From NCBI GenBank assembly GCA_035459965.1, contig DATHXC010000010.1:86799-150798 (forward strand): a stretch of DNA of 64,000 nucleotides, in the 5' to 3' direction. The notes under the pieces were generated by a model. That model did no database searches. It was not told the DNA's origin and saw nothing but the letters and a program-made list of their open reading frames with translations. Both the position numbers and the translations under genes were made by a program. This document shows, piece after piece, positions 44,160 through 53,408 of the stretch; position 1 is the first letter of the stretch, and every line of letters begins with the position of its first letter. The DNA is from DATHXC01 sp035459965. Its GTDB lineage: Bacteria; Pseudomonadota; Gammaproteobacteria; Burkholderiales; Methylophilaceae.

Positions 44160-45353
44160 TTATGCTTTCACTATCGCTTTATTCACTGGTGCTTTGTTAG
44201 CTGAATCCACAGCCTGTTTTGCCGCATCGGTCAGACCTGATGCCGAAATAATGGATAAGCCACTTTCGCTGAGCATCTTTCTGCCAAGTTCAACGTTGGT
44301 ACCTTCCAGTCGGACAATCACGGGGATTTCTACACCGACTTCTTTCACCGCAGTGATAATCCCCTCCGCAATGATGTCGCAACGCATGATGCCGCCAAAG
44401 ATATTCACCAGAATGGCTTTGACGTTGCTGTCAGCCAGGATGATCTTGAAAGCCTTGGATACTGTCTCGGCTGTCGCGCCACCGCCTACATCGAGGAAAT
44501 TGGCTGGTGCGCCACCATGCAACTTGATCAAATCCATGGTCGCCATGGCCAGGCCAGCGCCATTGACCATACAGCCGATATTGCCGTTGAGTGCGATGTA
44601 ATTCAGCCCCGCGTGATGCGCCTCGGCTTCCTTGTTATCGTCCTGGCTCCAGTCTCGCTGCTCTGCGAGCGCCTTCTGGCGATAGAGCGCGTTGTCATCC
44701 ACGCTCATCTTGCAGTCCAGCGCTACCAGCTTGCCATCTGTAGTAATAACTAAAGGATTGATCTCAAGCAAGGCCAGATCATTTTCCTTGAATAACTTAT
44801 ACAAACCTTTTGCCAGCTTGGTGAATGCGCCGATCTGGTCGCCTACCAGGCCCAAAGCAAACGCCAGGTTACGTGCCTGGAAATCCACCAAGCCATTCAA
44901 TGGATCGCATATTTCCTGCAGGATTTTTTCAGGCTGGGTCGCTGCAATCTCTTCAATATCCATGCCGCCAGCAGAGGAGGCCACCATGACGACACGCTCC
45001 AAGCTGCGATCCACCAGCACCGACAAATATAGCTCGCGCGCGATAGGCAGGGTTTGCTCTACCAGTAATTGGTGCACAGGCTGGCCATCCGGTGCGTTCT
45101 GGTAGGTAACCAGCGATTTACCCAGTAGGCTGTAAGCCACGGATTGGGCTTCAGAAGCTGTCTTGACGATCTTTACACCGCCAGCTTTGCCACGACCACC
45201 AGCATGCACCTGAGCTTTCACTACCCAGGCATCACCGGCAATTTCCTTGGTTGCTGCGGCGGCAGCTTCTGCCGATTGCACTACTTGTCCGTTGGGAACC
45301 GCTAGGCCATAGCGTTGGAGTAATTGTTTGGCCTGAAACTCATGCAAATTCAT
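44160..45353 (-). CDS. sucC: succinyl-CoA synthetase beta subunit
   Basis: This 397-residue ATP-grasp protein starts MNLHEFQAKQLLQRYGLAVP. It contains VKAQVHAGGRGKAGGVKI, 'LLEINPLVITTDGKLVALD' and 'LVNIFGGIMRCDIIAEGI'. It provides nucleotide and succinate binding for succinyl-CoA synthetase with SucD. A 107-base gap upstream separates it from ispF and should hold the promoter. Confidence 0.96.
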   Translation of the reverse strand: MNLHEFQAKQLLQRYGLAVPNGQVVQSAEAAAAATKEIAGDAWVVKAQVHAGGRGKAGGVKIVKTASEAQSVAYSLLGKSLVTYQNAPDGQPVHQLLVEQTLPIARELYLSVLVDRSLERVVMVASSAGGMDIEEIAATQPEKILQEICDPLNGLVDFQARNLAFALGLVGDQIGAFTKLAKGLYKLFKENDLALLEINPLVITTDGKLVALDCKMSVDDNALYRQKALAEQRDWSQDDNKEAEAHHAGLNYIALNGNIGCMVNGAGLAMATMDLIKLHGGAPANFLDVGGGATAETVSKAFKIILADSNVKAILVNIFGGIMRCDIIAEGIITAVKEVGVEIPVIVRLEGTNVELGRKMLSESGLSIISASGLTDAAKQAVDSANKAPVNKAIVKA

Positions 45354-45460
45354 GTGGATACTTTTAAGATTGAATCAATATGACATTTTCGCGCAAAACG
45401 CGCCAATACGCCACCCGATAGGTATTAAAGATTTGCAAAGATGGTCATTGCGGCTGCTTA

Positions 45461-45940
45461 TTATTGATGCGACTCAATCAGGCAAACCGCTTCTGCTGCA
45501 ATGCCTTCACCTCGTCCGGTGAAGCCCAGCTTTTCAGTCGTGGTGGCTTTCACATTCACTGCATCCAAAGCGACATTACAATCAGCAGCAATATTGGCGC
45601 ACATCTGCGCGGTATGCGGTGATAGTTTTGGTGCTTCGGCAATTACCGTCGCATCGATGTTAACGACCTGATATCCCTTAGATGCCAGTAGCGCAATCAC
45701 ATGCTGTAGCAGCGCACGAGAATTGATACCCTTGTAGCGCTCATCCGTATTGGGGAAATGCTTGCCGATATCTCCCAAGGCAGCCGCGCCCAGCAATGCA
45801 TCACAGATCGCATGCAGTAAAACATCCGCATCGGAGTGGCCATCAAGGCCCCTATCGTATGGAATCAACACCCCGCCAATAATGCAGTCGCGACCAACAA
45901 CTAGCTGATGCACATCGAAACCATGTCCTATTCGTATCAT
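45461..45940 (-). CDS. ispF: 2-C-methyl-D-erythritol 2,4-cyclodiphosphate synthase
   Basis: This 159-residue trimeric zinc enzyme has 'RIGHGFDVHQLV' with the metal ligands D and H, 'GLDGHSDADVLLHAICDAL', and 'VKATTTEKLGFTGRGEGIAAE' in part. It catalyses the fifth step of the MEP isoprenoid pathway. It follows ispD by 13 bases on the same strand, the standard ispD-ispF pair. Confidence 0.95.
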   Translation of the reverse strand: MIRIGHGFDVHQLVVGRDCIIGGVLIPYDRGLDGHSDADVLLHAICDALLGAAALGDIGKHFPNTDERYKGINSRALLQHVIALLASKGYQVVNIDATVIAEAPKLSPHTAQMCANIAADCNVALDAVNVKATTTEKLGFTGRGEGIAAEAVCLIESHQ

Positions 45941-45953
45941 TTAACCTTCTCTT

Positions 45954-46655
45954 TTAGTCATTATCATTGCGCAATATCGCCTCTGCCAGCACCAAGTCTT
46001 GCGGATAAGTGATCTTGAGGTTACGCAACTCTCCTGCGACCAGCTTGGGTTTATGTCCCAGAGCCTCAACAGCCTGGGCTTCATCTGTAGGCGCGCCAGC
46101 AGCGATCAAAGCACGCTTTAGTAAATCGTACCTGAACATCTGCGGCGTTTGTGCCTGCCATAAGCTATCTCGAGGTTCGGTATTTGCCACGCGTCCAGAC
46201 TGGTCAGCGCGTTTCAATGTATCTGCCAACGGAATCGCCAGCAATCCGCCAACAGCATCATCCTGTAGATCATCCAGCAATTTGTCTAACATGCGCATGC
46301 TGAGCCCAGGCCGAGCCGCATCATGCACCAGTATCCAGTCATTAGCAGCCACCTTGTCTTTGATGGATTGCAGGCCATTCAGCACGGTTTCTGCGCGGCT
46401 TAGCCCACCGCAACGCTGTATATTAATATTTTGGTTTTGACTGATTTCCAATGCGTCCCAGTGAGCATCATCAGCGCTCAAGACGACGGTGATAGAACTG
46501 ATACGGGGACAGTTTAAAAACACCTGCAATGTCTGCGTGATAACGGTATGGCCAGTCAATAGTAAATATTGCTTAGGTGTCTCGCTACCCATTCGGCTGC
46601 CGGCACCGGCAGCAGGGATCAGCACATGGAATTTATTATGGTTAATGTCATTCAT
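45954..46655 (-). CDS. ispD: 2-C-methyl-D-erythritol 4-phosphate cytidylyltransferase
   Basis: This 233-residue nucleotidyltransferase has the N-terminal VLIPAAGAGSRMGSETPKQY (CTP-binding), DWILVHDAARPGLS and 'LWQAQTPQMFRYDLLKRAL'. It makes CDP-methylerythritol in the MEP pathway. It sits directly before ispF. A DUF1348 gene is divergent, with 111 bases between starts. Confidence 0.95.
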   Translation of the reverse strand: MNDINHNKFHVLIPAAGAGSRMGSETPKQYLLLTGHTVITQTLQVFLNCPRISSITVVLSADDAHWDALEISQNQNINIQRCGGLSRAETVLNGLQSIKDKVAANDWILVHDAARPGLSMRMLDKLLDDLQDDAVGGLLAIPLADTLKRADQSGRVANTEPRDSLWQAQTPQMFRYDLLKRALIAAGAPTDEAQAVEALGHKPKLVAGELRNLKITYPQDLVLAEAILRNDND

Positions 46656-46766
46656 GACCGAATTTTAGCACGGCTGATTTCACGCACATCCGACAACGTA
46701 CCCAGGCATCAAGCATTTTCCACAAAGTTGAGGTAATCTTTCACCATCCATTTCGAGGAAACTTCA

Positions 46767-47258
46767 ATGAGCACAGACAACAATAATAGCAGCGAAGCCC
46801 GACCACCCTTTCCACCATTTACGCTGGAATCCGCAACCCAGAAAGTACGCATGGCAGAAGACGGCTGGAACAGTCGCGATGCTGTGCGCGTTTCTCTAGC
46901 TTATACGATGGATAGCCAGTGGCGTAACCGGGCAGAATTCCCCACAGGTCGCGAAGAAATCGTGGCGTTCCTTACACGCAAATGGGCGCGCGAACTGGAA
47001 TACCGGCTGATCAAGGAGCTCTGGGCATATCAGGGCAACCACATCGCGGTGCGATTTGCGTATGAATGGCAGGATGATGCCGGCAACTGGTTTCGCTCCT
47101 ACGGCAATGAGAACTGGGAATTTGATGAAAATGGCCTGATGCAAAAGCGTTATGCCAGCATCAACGATCTGCCTATTCAAGCTTCAGAGCGGAAATTCCA
47201 CTGGCCGCAAGGTCGTCGCCCTGATGATCACCCAGGGCTGAGCCAGCTAGGCCTTTAG
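46767..47258 (+). CDS. DUF1348 (SnoaL/NTF2-like) protein
   Basis: This 163-residue protein has 'FTLESATQKVRMAEDGWNSR', 'PTGREEIVAFLTRKW' and 'FRSYGNENWEFDENGLM' followed by QKRYASIND, which define DUF1348, an NTF2-like cone fold. The family is uncharacterised and often described as a possible isomerase or ligand-binding protein. GAGGAAAC is placed 4-5 bases before the ATG. The gene appears monocistronic. Confidence 0.9.
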   Translation: MSTDNNNSSEARPPFPPFTLESATQKVRMAEDGWNSRDAVRVSLAYTMDSQWRNRAEFPTGREEIVAFLTRKWARELEYRLIKELWAYQGNHIAVRFAYEWQDDAGNWFRSYGNENWEFDENGLMQKRYASINDLPIQASERKFHWPQGRRPDDHPGLSQLGL

Positions 47259-47371
47259 GCAAAATATAGCAATACTACTATTTGCCTTATATTTTTTAGT
47301 CTATACAGACTATTGTTTACTACGCTTATACGCTGTACATTTCATAATTCACTAATTCCAAACAAAAAATC

Positions 47372-48694
47372 ATGTCAGATATCGTTGCAGTCGGCCTTCC
47401 TGAATTTAAATCTAAATACGACCTCACCGAGCTGGACTCCAAGCAGTCTTTCGATGGTTATGAGGTCGTGGTATTCGATTCATTGACCTATTTACGGAAT
47501 AACCTGCCACATGAAATGGAGTATCTGAGTGCGGAGGCTTCTGTCACGGCCAATGAGCATCTCAAGCGCAGGTCGGATGAACTATGGAAGTTCGTCGAGC
47601 AAGGCGGCCTAGTCATTTACTTCCCGCACTCCCAGCTCGAATATAAGGGTTACCTCAACAACTCGATGAAAAACCTGTCCTTCAAGGATCTGGTGTTCGA
47701 GAAAAACCTGACTGCGTCAGTGGGCAAAAAATTACAAGTCGCAGGCAAGCTGAATGCGCATATCAGCACTTTCCTGAATAAGCTACAGGATCTGCTGATC
47801 TATCGCGTCGTTCTCCCGGACTATGCAGAATATGAGGCATGCCTACTGATCAAGGAACAATCGCAAATAGTTGGTAACTACAAGCTACATGAGTCTGGCG
47901 GTGCCATACTTAACATCCCCACACTGAGCTTTTCCTCTGAAGAGAATATCTCCACCTTCATTGATGCGGTATATGAACTCAGGTACGCGTTATCCCCCAA
48001 AAAGCAGACCAAGGCAATTGCCAATATCAAACCAGTTGATTCTGGTCAATTGCCAGAATGGCAAGCCGACTATCTGACGCCAGCACAACAGCAAGTTGCC
48101 GAATCGATATCAACCCTTAAGGATGAAATCAGTGGCCTGGTAGCCAAGCTTAATAGCAAGAATGCTGAATTTAAAAAACTCGATGCCTATAAACAATTAA
48201 TCACCGCACAGGGAAAACCGCTGGAAAAGATCGCATCTACTGTATTACAGAGCATGGGACTTAAAATAGAAGAGGATCCTTCAGGTGATGGTTTGATTGG
48301 CACTTATAAAGACCAGGTGATACTGATAGACGTGAATGGAATAGCCCAGAAATCGGCTACTGAACTGGATGGCGTGCACCTTGAGAAAAAGGCTGCAAAA
48401 TACTTTGAGGACAACAACAAGCATGCCAAGTCATTGCTGATATTTAATGGCTATCTCGACATTCCATTAGCTGACAGGCCAGAAGATATATTTCCTGAAA
48501 AGCTGCTCAAATACTCATCAAGGCGCGAGCACTCTCTCTTATCCGGCCTGCAATTATTATGTCTGTATTGCGAGGCAACACAGAACCCGGATAAAGCAAA
48601 CGCCTATCTGGAAAAGCTACTGGAAAATATAGGGTGGTTCCCGGATTACAAAGGTGATGGCTGGAAAAAAATACTGACCAATTCTCAGCTTTGA
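47372..48694 (+). CDS. uncharacterised 440-residue protein with a nuclease-fold-like C-terminal domain
   Basis: No family was recognised with confidence. The N-terminal ~210 residues show 'YEVVVFDSLTYL' and 'LWKFVEQGGLVIYFPHSQ', a pattern like the amidotransferase-type (GATase1-like) fold. Residues ~232-285 are helical and coiled-coil-like (ISTLKDEISGLVAKLNSK). The rest resembles degenerate PD-(D/E)XK domains: 'ASTVLQSMGLKIEEDPSGDG' (G305-D-G), 'VILIDVNG' (D320-V-N-G where active enzymes usually have E/Q-x-K), then 'KSLLIFNGYLDIPLADRP' and 'HSLLSGLQLLCLYCEA'. The Asn in place of Lys suggests a binding rather than cutting role. The gene stands alone, lacks a clear ribosome binding site and faces a convergent gene across a hairpin. 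Confidence 0.7.
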   Translation: MSDIVAVGLPEFKSKYDLTELDSKQSFDGYEVVVFDSLTYLRNNLPHEMEYLSAEASVTANEHLKRRSDELWKFVEQGGLVIYFPHSQLEYKGYLNNSMKNLSFKDLVFEKNLTASVGKKLQVAGKLNAHISTFLNKLQDLLIYRVVLPDYAEYEACLLIKEQSQIVGNYKLHESGGAILNIPTLSFSSEENISTFIDAVYELRYALSPKKQTKAIANIKPVDSGQLPEWQADYLTPAQQQVAESISTLKDEISGLVAKLNSKNAEFKKLDAYKQLITAQGKPLEKIASTVLQSMGLKIEEDPSGDGLIGTYKDQVILIDVNGIAQKSATELDGVHLEKKAAKYFEDNNKHAKSLLIFNGYLDIPLADRPEDIFPEKLLKYSSRREHSLLSGLQLLCLYCEATQNPDKANAYLEKLLENIGWFPDYKGDGWKKILTNSQL

Positions 48695-48703
48695 CCAGAA
48701 AAC

Positions 48704-48753
48704 AAGCTCAACGACTTTAGTCGATTACCATCAAACTTCAAGTCGATGAGCTT
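48704..48753. terminator. inverted repeat between convergent genes, likely bidirectional terminator
   Basis: AAGCTCAACGACTT (48704-48717) and AAGTCGATGAGCTT (48740-48753) are complementary over 14 bases with a single mismatch, separated by 22 bases. It lies exactly in the 68-base gap between two converging genes. T-tracts are short, so it may be a terminator or RNA 3'-end stabiliser for both transcripts. Confidence 0.45.
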
Positions 48754-48762
48754 TGATACATA

Positions 48763-49146
48763 TTATTTCTTTACCAATTCCGCTTCGAACGGCTCCAGCA
48801 CACATCTAAGCTCCAGCACCTTGGAACCACGCTCTGCATAACCCGCCTTTTTTTCGTAACTAATCACATTCTTCTGCGGGTCAGTCCAGATCACGCCTCC
48901 TGCAGCTTGTACATGGGTCGCAGTATCTTGCAACGCTGTCATGCATTGCTCTGGGGTATTTTTCACTGAGGTTTTCAGCAGGTAGTGATTATTGGAGCTA
49001 TCCAGAATTGCCACCACGGTGGTCCATTGTCCGGGAGAGGGATTCAGAGACTCTGAAGTTGGTGCCTCTGCTGCAATTGAAGATATTGGAAGTAGAACAA
49101 TACTGCTGATAACGCCAGCTAGAATTCGGTTTGAGATTTGATGCAT
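48763..49146 (-). CDS. secreted protein of unknown function
   Basis: This 127-residue protein has a signal peptide ending ISSIAAEA (~residue 27) and a mature domain with two Cys (ProGluGlnCys and LeuArgCys) that could pair. AGGAG lies 7-8 bases before the ATG, a strong translation signal. No conserved family was recognised. It is probably periplasmic. It lies divergent from the PPK2 gene. Confidence 0.65.
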   Translation of the reverse strand: MHQISNRILAGVISSIVLLPISSIAAEAPTSESLNPSPGQWTTVVAILDSSNNHYLLKTSVKNTPEQCMTALQDTATHVQAAGGVIWTDPQKNVISYEKKAGYAERGSKVLELRCVLEPFEAELVKK

Positions 49147-49365
49147 GGTTTAGTCTCCTGCTATGGTTGCAAATAAAAGTATCTACCCCACAACAATAAT
49201 GGAGACGCGTTTGCGCGCTCAGACTGATGTGTCTGATAGTCATGTAGGAGAGTTCTGATAAGCCAAATAAGGCCTTACTCATATTTATTATTTATTGACG
49301 GCGGTCTATTTACTTAGCCATATATTTTATGCAATATGAATCAATCATTTATCCGGGGAAACACC

Positions 49366-50856
49366 ATGTTTGAATCCGCAGAATTAGGGCACCAGATTTC
49401 CAAAGAGGTCTACAAACGAGAGTCCGTCGCGTTGCGTGAGGCCTTGCTTGAGGTGCAGTATGATCTGGCCGAGAATAAATCCTTTCCTGTCGTGATCATC
49501 ATTGCCGGAGTAGATGGCGCTGGTAAGGGAGAAACGGCCAACCTGCTCAATGAATGGATGGACCCACGCAGGATACATAACCACGCATTTGGTTTGCCAA
49601 GCAGTGAGGAGATGCAAAAGCCACCGATGTGGCGCTTTTGGCAGGCACTGCCGCCTAAAGGTGATATCGGCATTCTTTTCGGCTCATGGTACTCCGCCCC
49701 CATCATCAGCAAATGCTATGGTGACACCAATAAAAATGCGCTGGATAATTCGCTGGAAGAAATAGTACGTTTTGAACGCATGCTCACTGATGAAGGTGCG
49801 CTGGTCATCAAGTTCTGGTTTCACCTCTCCAAAGAGAAGCAGAAAGCACGCATCAAGACCTTGCAAAAAGACCCCAAAACACGCTGGCGCGTTAGTGAGC
49901 TGGATCTTAAGCATCTCAAGCTCTACGATAAATTTCGCAGTATTGCAGGCCATGCCATCCGTGAGACCAGCACTGCAAATGCACCATGGATAGTCATTGA
50001 GGGCTTCGATGCCAATTATCGTAACCTGACAGCCGGAAAGTATGTGCTGGAAGCAATCAAGTCGCGCTTGAACGAGCCTGCAAAAAAGCCACGTAAAGCG
50101 GCTGCGCCACCATTGTTGAAACCAATCGACCACCTCAAGATTATCGATACACTCGATCTCAGCAAATCCATCTCCAGCACAAAATATGCTGCAGAGCTGG
50201 AGAAGTACCAGGGCAAGCTTAACCTGCTTACAAGGCATGAGAATTTTAAAAAGCTATCTGTGGTGATTGCCCTTGAAGGCGCCGACGCCGCTGGCAAAGG
50301 CGGGAGTATACGCCGCATTACTCAGGCCATTGATACACGCATCTACAACATCGTGCCGATTGCGGCACCCACTGAGGAGGAGCGTGCGCAGCCTTATTTA
50401 TGGCGCTTCTGGCGACATATCCCAGCTCATGGCCGACTCACTATTTTTGATCGATCTTGGTATGGGCGCGTGCTGGTCGAACGGGTTGAAGGTTTTTGCA
50501 GTGAACAGGACTGGATGCGCGCTTATGCGGAGATTAATGATTTTGAAGAGCAGCTGGTGCAAAGCAATACCCTGATGCTCAAATTCTGGTTACAGATCAG
50601 CCCTGAAGAACAATTAAAGCGCTTTGAAGAGCGCCAGCAGATTGCATTCAAGCGCTTCAAGATTACCGAGGAAGACTGGCGAAACCGCGACAAGTGGGAC
50701 GAATATCAGGGCGCCGTATCGGACATGATAGACCGCACTAGCACTGGCATGGCACCGTGGGTGATGGTTGAGGCCAATGATAAACACTTTGCGCGTATCA
50801 AAATATTACGCACCTTGTGTGAGCGGCTGGAAGAAAAACTAGGGAAAATTAAATAG
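49366..50856 (+). CDS. pap: polyphosphate:AMP phosphotransferase (two-domain PPK2)
   Basis: From ATG 49366 (GGGGAAAC in front) the protein is 496 residues, the length of class II PPK2/PAP. It has two tandem PPK2 domains, each with a P-loop: AGVDGAGKGETANLL in the first and EGADAAGKGGSIRRI in the second; each also has a D-R-S-W-Y-G or G-S-W-Y-S type lid motif (FDRSWYGRVLVERVEG in the second, FGSWYSAPI in the first). The enzyme phosphorylates AMP to ADP with polyphosphate. The first-domain lid lacks the D-R pair, so catalysis likely resides in the second domain. An ATG ten codons earlier is less likely. Confidence 0.92.
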   Translation: MFESAELGHQISKEVYKRESVALREALLEVQYDLAENKSFPVVIIIAGVDGAGKGETANLLNEWMDPRRIHNHAFGLPSSEEMQKPPMWRFWQALPPKGDIGILFGSWYSAPIISKCYGDTNKNALDNSLEEIVRFERMLTDEGALVIKFWFHLSKEKQKARIKTLQKDPKTRWRVSELDLKHLKLYDKFRSIAGHAIRETSTANAPWIVIEGFDANYRNLTAGKYVLEAIKSRLNEPAKKPRKAAAPPLLKPIDHLKIIDTLDLSKSISSTKYAAELEKYQGKLNLLTRHENFKKLSVVIALEGADAAGKGGSIRRITQAIDTRIYNIVPIAAPTEEERAQPYLWRFWRHIPAHGRLTIFDRSWYGRVLVERVEGFCSEQDWMRAYAEINDFEEQLVQSNTLMLKFWLQISPEEQLKRFEERQQIAFKRFKITEEDWRNRDKWDEYQGAVSDMIDRTSTGMAPWVMVEANDKHFARIKILRTLCERLEEKLGKIK

Positions 50857-50877
50857 CTAAAGTTAAATAGGTAAATA

Positions 50878-51549
50878 TCAGGCGGCATCGCTGGCATAAC
50901 CAACGAGCAGATGGTCAGCGGCGTCAGGGTCGCCAATCCAGAAATGGTAGAACTCACGCACCACTGACAGAAACAGCTCACGGGTTTCCCTGGACTGAAA
51001 GAAAAACATGATTGAATCCACGGATAAACGATATTGTTTATTGGTAGGCTCTGGGGCTGTCCTGATTTGTACCACCACCAGCTTGACCAGTTTGACACGA
51101 GTATCAATCAATGACTGACTGGCGCCATGCTGTTTTAGGCCATGGGTATAAGCTTTAATTGACCATGACTCTACAGTCGTGAATTTCTCCTGATCCAGTT
51201 TTTGCCATAAAGCCTTGAGTGGCCCTTGCAGCAACTCCATCACCACCGGCTCCAGATCAAAAGTCGGGTCACTACTCATGCCCACGATGGTTTTGATATC
51301 CTCAACCCAGAACGAGTAATACTCACGAACCACTGAAAGAAAGAATAACCATTCTTTTCTCTCAATATCCCGCTCGAAGGTTTCTACTGCAAGACGATAG
51401 GCATCACCATTGCACTCAATCCTGTCAAGCTTGGGAATGAGTTTCTGCAGGAACTGGTTCCTTTTTTGCAGGTTGGTGACTGTTGCGCCTTTATTCTGCA
51501 GAAATTTGATATACGCATCAAGGGCGTGCTGTTCACGTGGTTTATTCAT
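50878..51549 (-). CDS. uncharacterised 223-residue protein with internal duplication
   Basis: No family was recognised. The sequence is mostly helical, soluble and without signal peptide. Two segments resemble each other: residues 51-81 (YRLAVETFER...FLSVVREYYSFW) and residues 173-204 (YRLSVDSIMF...FLSVVREFYHFW), each ending in the same FLSVVRE-(F/Y)-Y-x-F-W motif, so the protein looks like a duplicated helical unit. It converges with the PPK2 gene, 21 bases between stops, and its 5' side faces a 283-base gap before pilU. Confidence 0.7.
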   Translation of the reverse strand: MNKPREQHALDAYIKFLQNKGATVTNLQKRNQFLQKLIPKLDRIECNGDAYRLAVETFERDIERKEWLFFLSVVREYYSFWVEDIKTIVGMSSDPTFDLEPVVMELLQGPLKALWQKLDQEKFTTVESWSIKAYTHGLKQHGASQSLIDTRVKLVKLVVVQIRTAPEPTNKQYRLSVDSIMFFFQSRETRELFLSVVREFYHFWIGDPDAADHLLVGYASDAA

Positions 51550-51832
51550 GCGGGTATATTTTCATGTAGATGCATCATCACTCGTTAACGACGTCTCCAA
51601 AGATTACTGAATACTAATTACGAAAATTAAGGTAAAAAAATGTACTTCATTTGAGTTTATGCCCGCGTTTTTTCGCTAACTTAGCCGAGTTGGCCAGAAA
51701 AGAACGAAGTCAGCTTGAAGCAATAACTTATCCCAATTAGTATAGCCACAACACATAAAGTTTTAACCAATCTTAGATATTTAATCAATGTTAAAAATCC
51801 CTCATTAGATTTCAGGCGTACGGAGCAAAAAT
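51550..51832. other. 283-base intergenic region upstream of pilU
   Basis: AT-rich, divergent region between the unknown 223-residue protein and pilU. No ORF with a credible start, no tRNA and no clear hairpin was seen. It should contain promoters for both flanking genes. GGAG precedes the pilU ATG by 7 bases. Confidence 0.5.
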
Positions 51833-53044
51833 ATGAATGATGAACAAGCCCTGGCGTATATGCATAACCTGTTGCGCGCCATGCTCGAAAAGAAAGCCTC
51901 CGATTTATTCATCTCGGCTGATTTTCCGCCTGCCATGAAGATCGACGGCAAGATGACCCCTGTCACCCAACAGAAACTCTCTGGGGAACACACACAGGCA
52001 TTTGCCTACGCCTTGATGAGTGAAAAGCAGCGCAATGAATTCGAGCTGGAGAAAGAATGTAACTTTGCCATCTGGCCCAGGGAAATAGGCCGTTTCCGCG
52101 TGAATGTGTTTGTACAGCAGGAAAAAGTAGGCATGGTACTGCGGACCATCACCACCAAAATCCCTAACTTTGATGAAATGGGCCTGCCCCAGCAGCTTAA
52201 AGAAATCATGATGGCCAAACGTGGCTTGATTATTTTGGTAGGTGGCACGGGTTCCGGCAAGTCCACTACCCTGGCGGCGCTGATCGATTACCGCAATGAA
52301 AACACGCATGGACATATCATCACTATTGAAGATCCAGTGGAGTATGTGCATCCCAGCAAGAACTGTTTGATCACGCACCGCGAAGTCGGCCGTGATACCA
52401 ATGGCTGGTTTGCCGCACTCAAAAACACCCTGCGCCAGGCACCGGATGTCATCCTCATCGGGGAAATCCGCGACAGGGAAACCATGGAGTTTGCACTGGC
52501 TTTTGCCGAAACCGGCCACTTATGTATGGCCACGCTACACGCTAATAGCGCCAATCAGGCACTGGATCGCATCGTCAACTTCTTCCCTGAAGAGCGCCAT
52601 GCCCAGCTACACATGGACTTATCCCTTAATTTACGTGCCTTCGTATCGCAACGCCTGGTGCCGAAAAAAGGTGGGGGACGCTGTGCTGCGATTGAAATCC
52701 TGCTGAACTCGCCGTTAGTCGGCGATCTGATACTCAAGGGCGAAACAGGGATGATCAAGGAAGCCATGGCGAAATCGGTTGAACTTGGTATGCAGACTTT
52801 TGACCAGGCGCTGTTCACGTTATGTGAGGAAGGCAGAATTACTCAGGAAGATGCGCTGCGTAATGCTGACTCCATCAATGAATTACGCCTTAAATTCAAG
52901 CTGCACGGTAAAAACTCATCGACCAAAGATGCTCCATCGCGCATCGACCACCTGTCATTGCATGAAGATGAGCCGGAAGAAGAGCCAGAGGGTGCCAGCG
53001 TCTTCGCGGCAAGCCCTGAAACAAAACCAGCGACATCGGCGTAG
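51833..53044 (+). CDS. pilU: type IV pilus retraction ATPase PilU
   Basis: This 403-residue PilT/PilU-type ATPase has Walker A in LVGGTGSGKSTTLAAL, the Asp box in 'TIEDPVEYVH', Walker B in 'DVILIGEIRDRETMEFAL' and the His box 'MATLHANSANQALDRIVNFF'. The N-terminal 'ASDLFISADFPPAMKIDGKM' and an acidic C-terminal extension (~residues 365-403) favour PilU over PilT. It assists PilT in pilus retraction. No pilT is adjacent in the window. Confidence 0.92.
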   Translation: MNDEQALAYMHNLLRAMLEKKASDLFISADFPPAMKIDGKMTPVTQQKLSGEHTQAFAYALMSEKQRNEFELEKECNFAIWPREIGRFRVNVFVQQEKVGMVLRTITTKIPNFDEMGLPQQLKEIMMAKRGLIILVGGTGSGKSTTLAALIDYRNENTHGHIITIEDPVEYVHPSKNCLITHREVGRDTNGWFAALKNTLRQAPDVILIGEIRDRETMEFALAFAETGHLCMATLHANSANQALDRIVNFFPEERHAQLHMDLSLNLRAFVSQRLVPKKGGGRCAAIEILLNSPLVGDLILKGETGMIKEAMAKSVELGMQTFDQALFTLCEEGRITQEDALRNADSINELRLKFKLHGKNSSTKDAPSRIDHLSLHEDEPEEEPEGASVFAASPETKPATSA

Positions 53045-53050
53045 TCTGTT

Positions 53051-53362
53051 ATGGAATGGATTTTACTGATCGGCTGCCTTGCTGCGGCCTGGTTCTGGAT
53101 TGACAGCATTTCAGCCCGTGAAGCAGCGATTGCCACAGGCCGTGACCTGGCAGAGCGCACCCAATTACAGATGCTGGATGAGACGGTTGCATGCAGCCGC
53201 CTATGGCTGGGGCGCAATAGTCGCGGCCACGTGCAACTGTTACGCACATATGATTTCGAAGTCAGCGCCAATGGTGCTGACCGCCTGTCCTGCCAATTAA
53301 CGTTGCTGGGGAAACAGCTTCAATCTTGGCACATCCCGCCTTATCTGCAACCGCTGCACTAA
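53051..53362 (+). CDS. DUF3301 membrane-anchored protein
   Basis: This 103-residue protein has one N-terminal transmembrane helix (MEWILLIGCLAAAWFWID), then 'REAAIATGRDLAERTQLQML' followed by DETVAC and a C-terminal beta region with 'RTYDFEVSANGADR', matching DUF3301. Function unknown. It begins 6 bases after pilU and may be co-transcribed; in other proteobacteria the family is not tied to pili, so the link may be only positional. Confidence 0.87.
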   Translation: MEWILLIGCLAAAWFWIDSISAREAAIATGRDLAERTQLQMLDETVACSRLWLGRNSRGHVQLLRTYDFEVSANGADRLSCQLTLLGKQLQSWHIPPYLQPLH

Positions 53363-53408
53363 ATCCAGATCACGCAATATCGCGTTTTACCCTACTGGCT
53401 AAAGCATA

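Noticed and set aside
47297..47312. Palindrome TAGTCT-ATAC-AGACTA after the DUF1348 gene
   Set aside because: The T-run precedes the hairpin on the plus strand, so it does not form an intrinsic terminator in the needed direction; it is short and could be chance.
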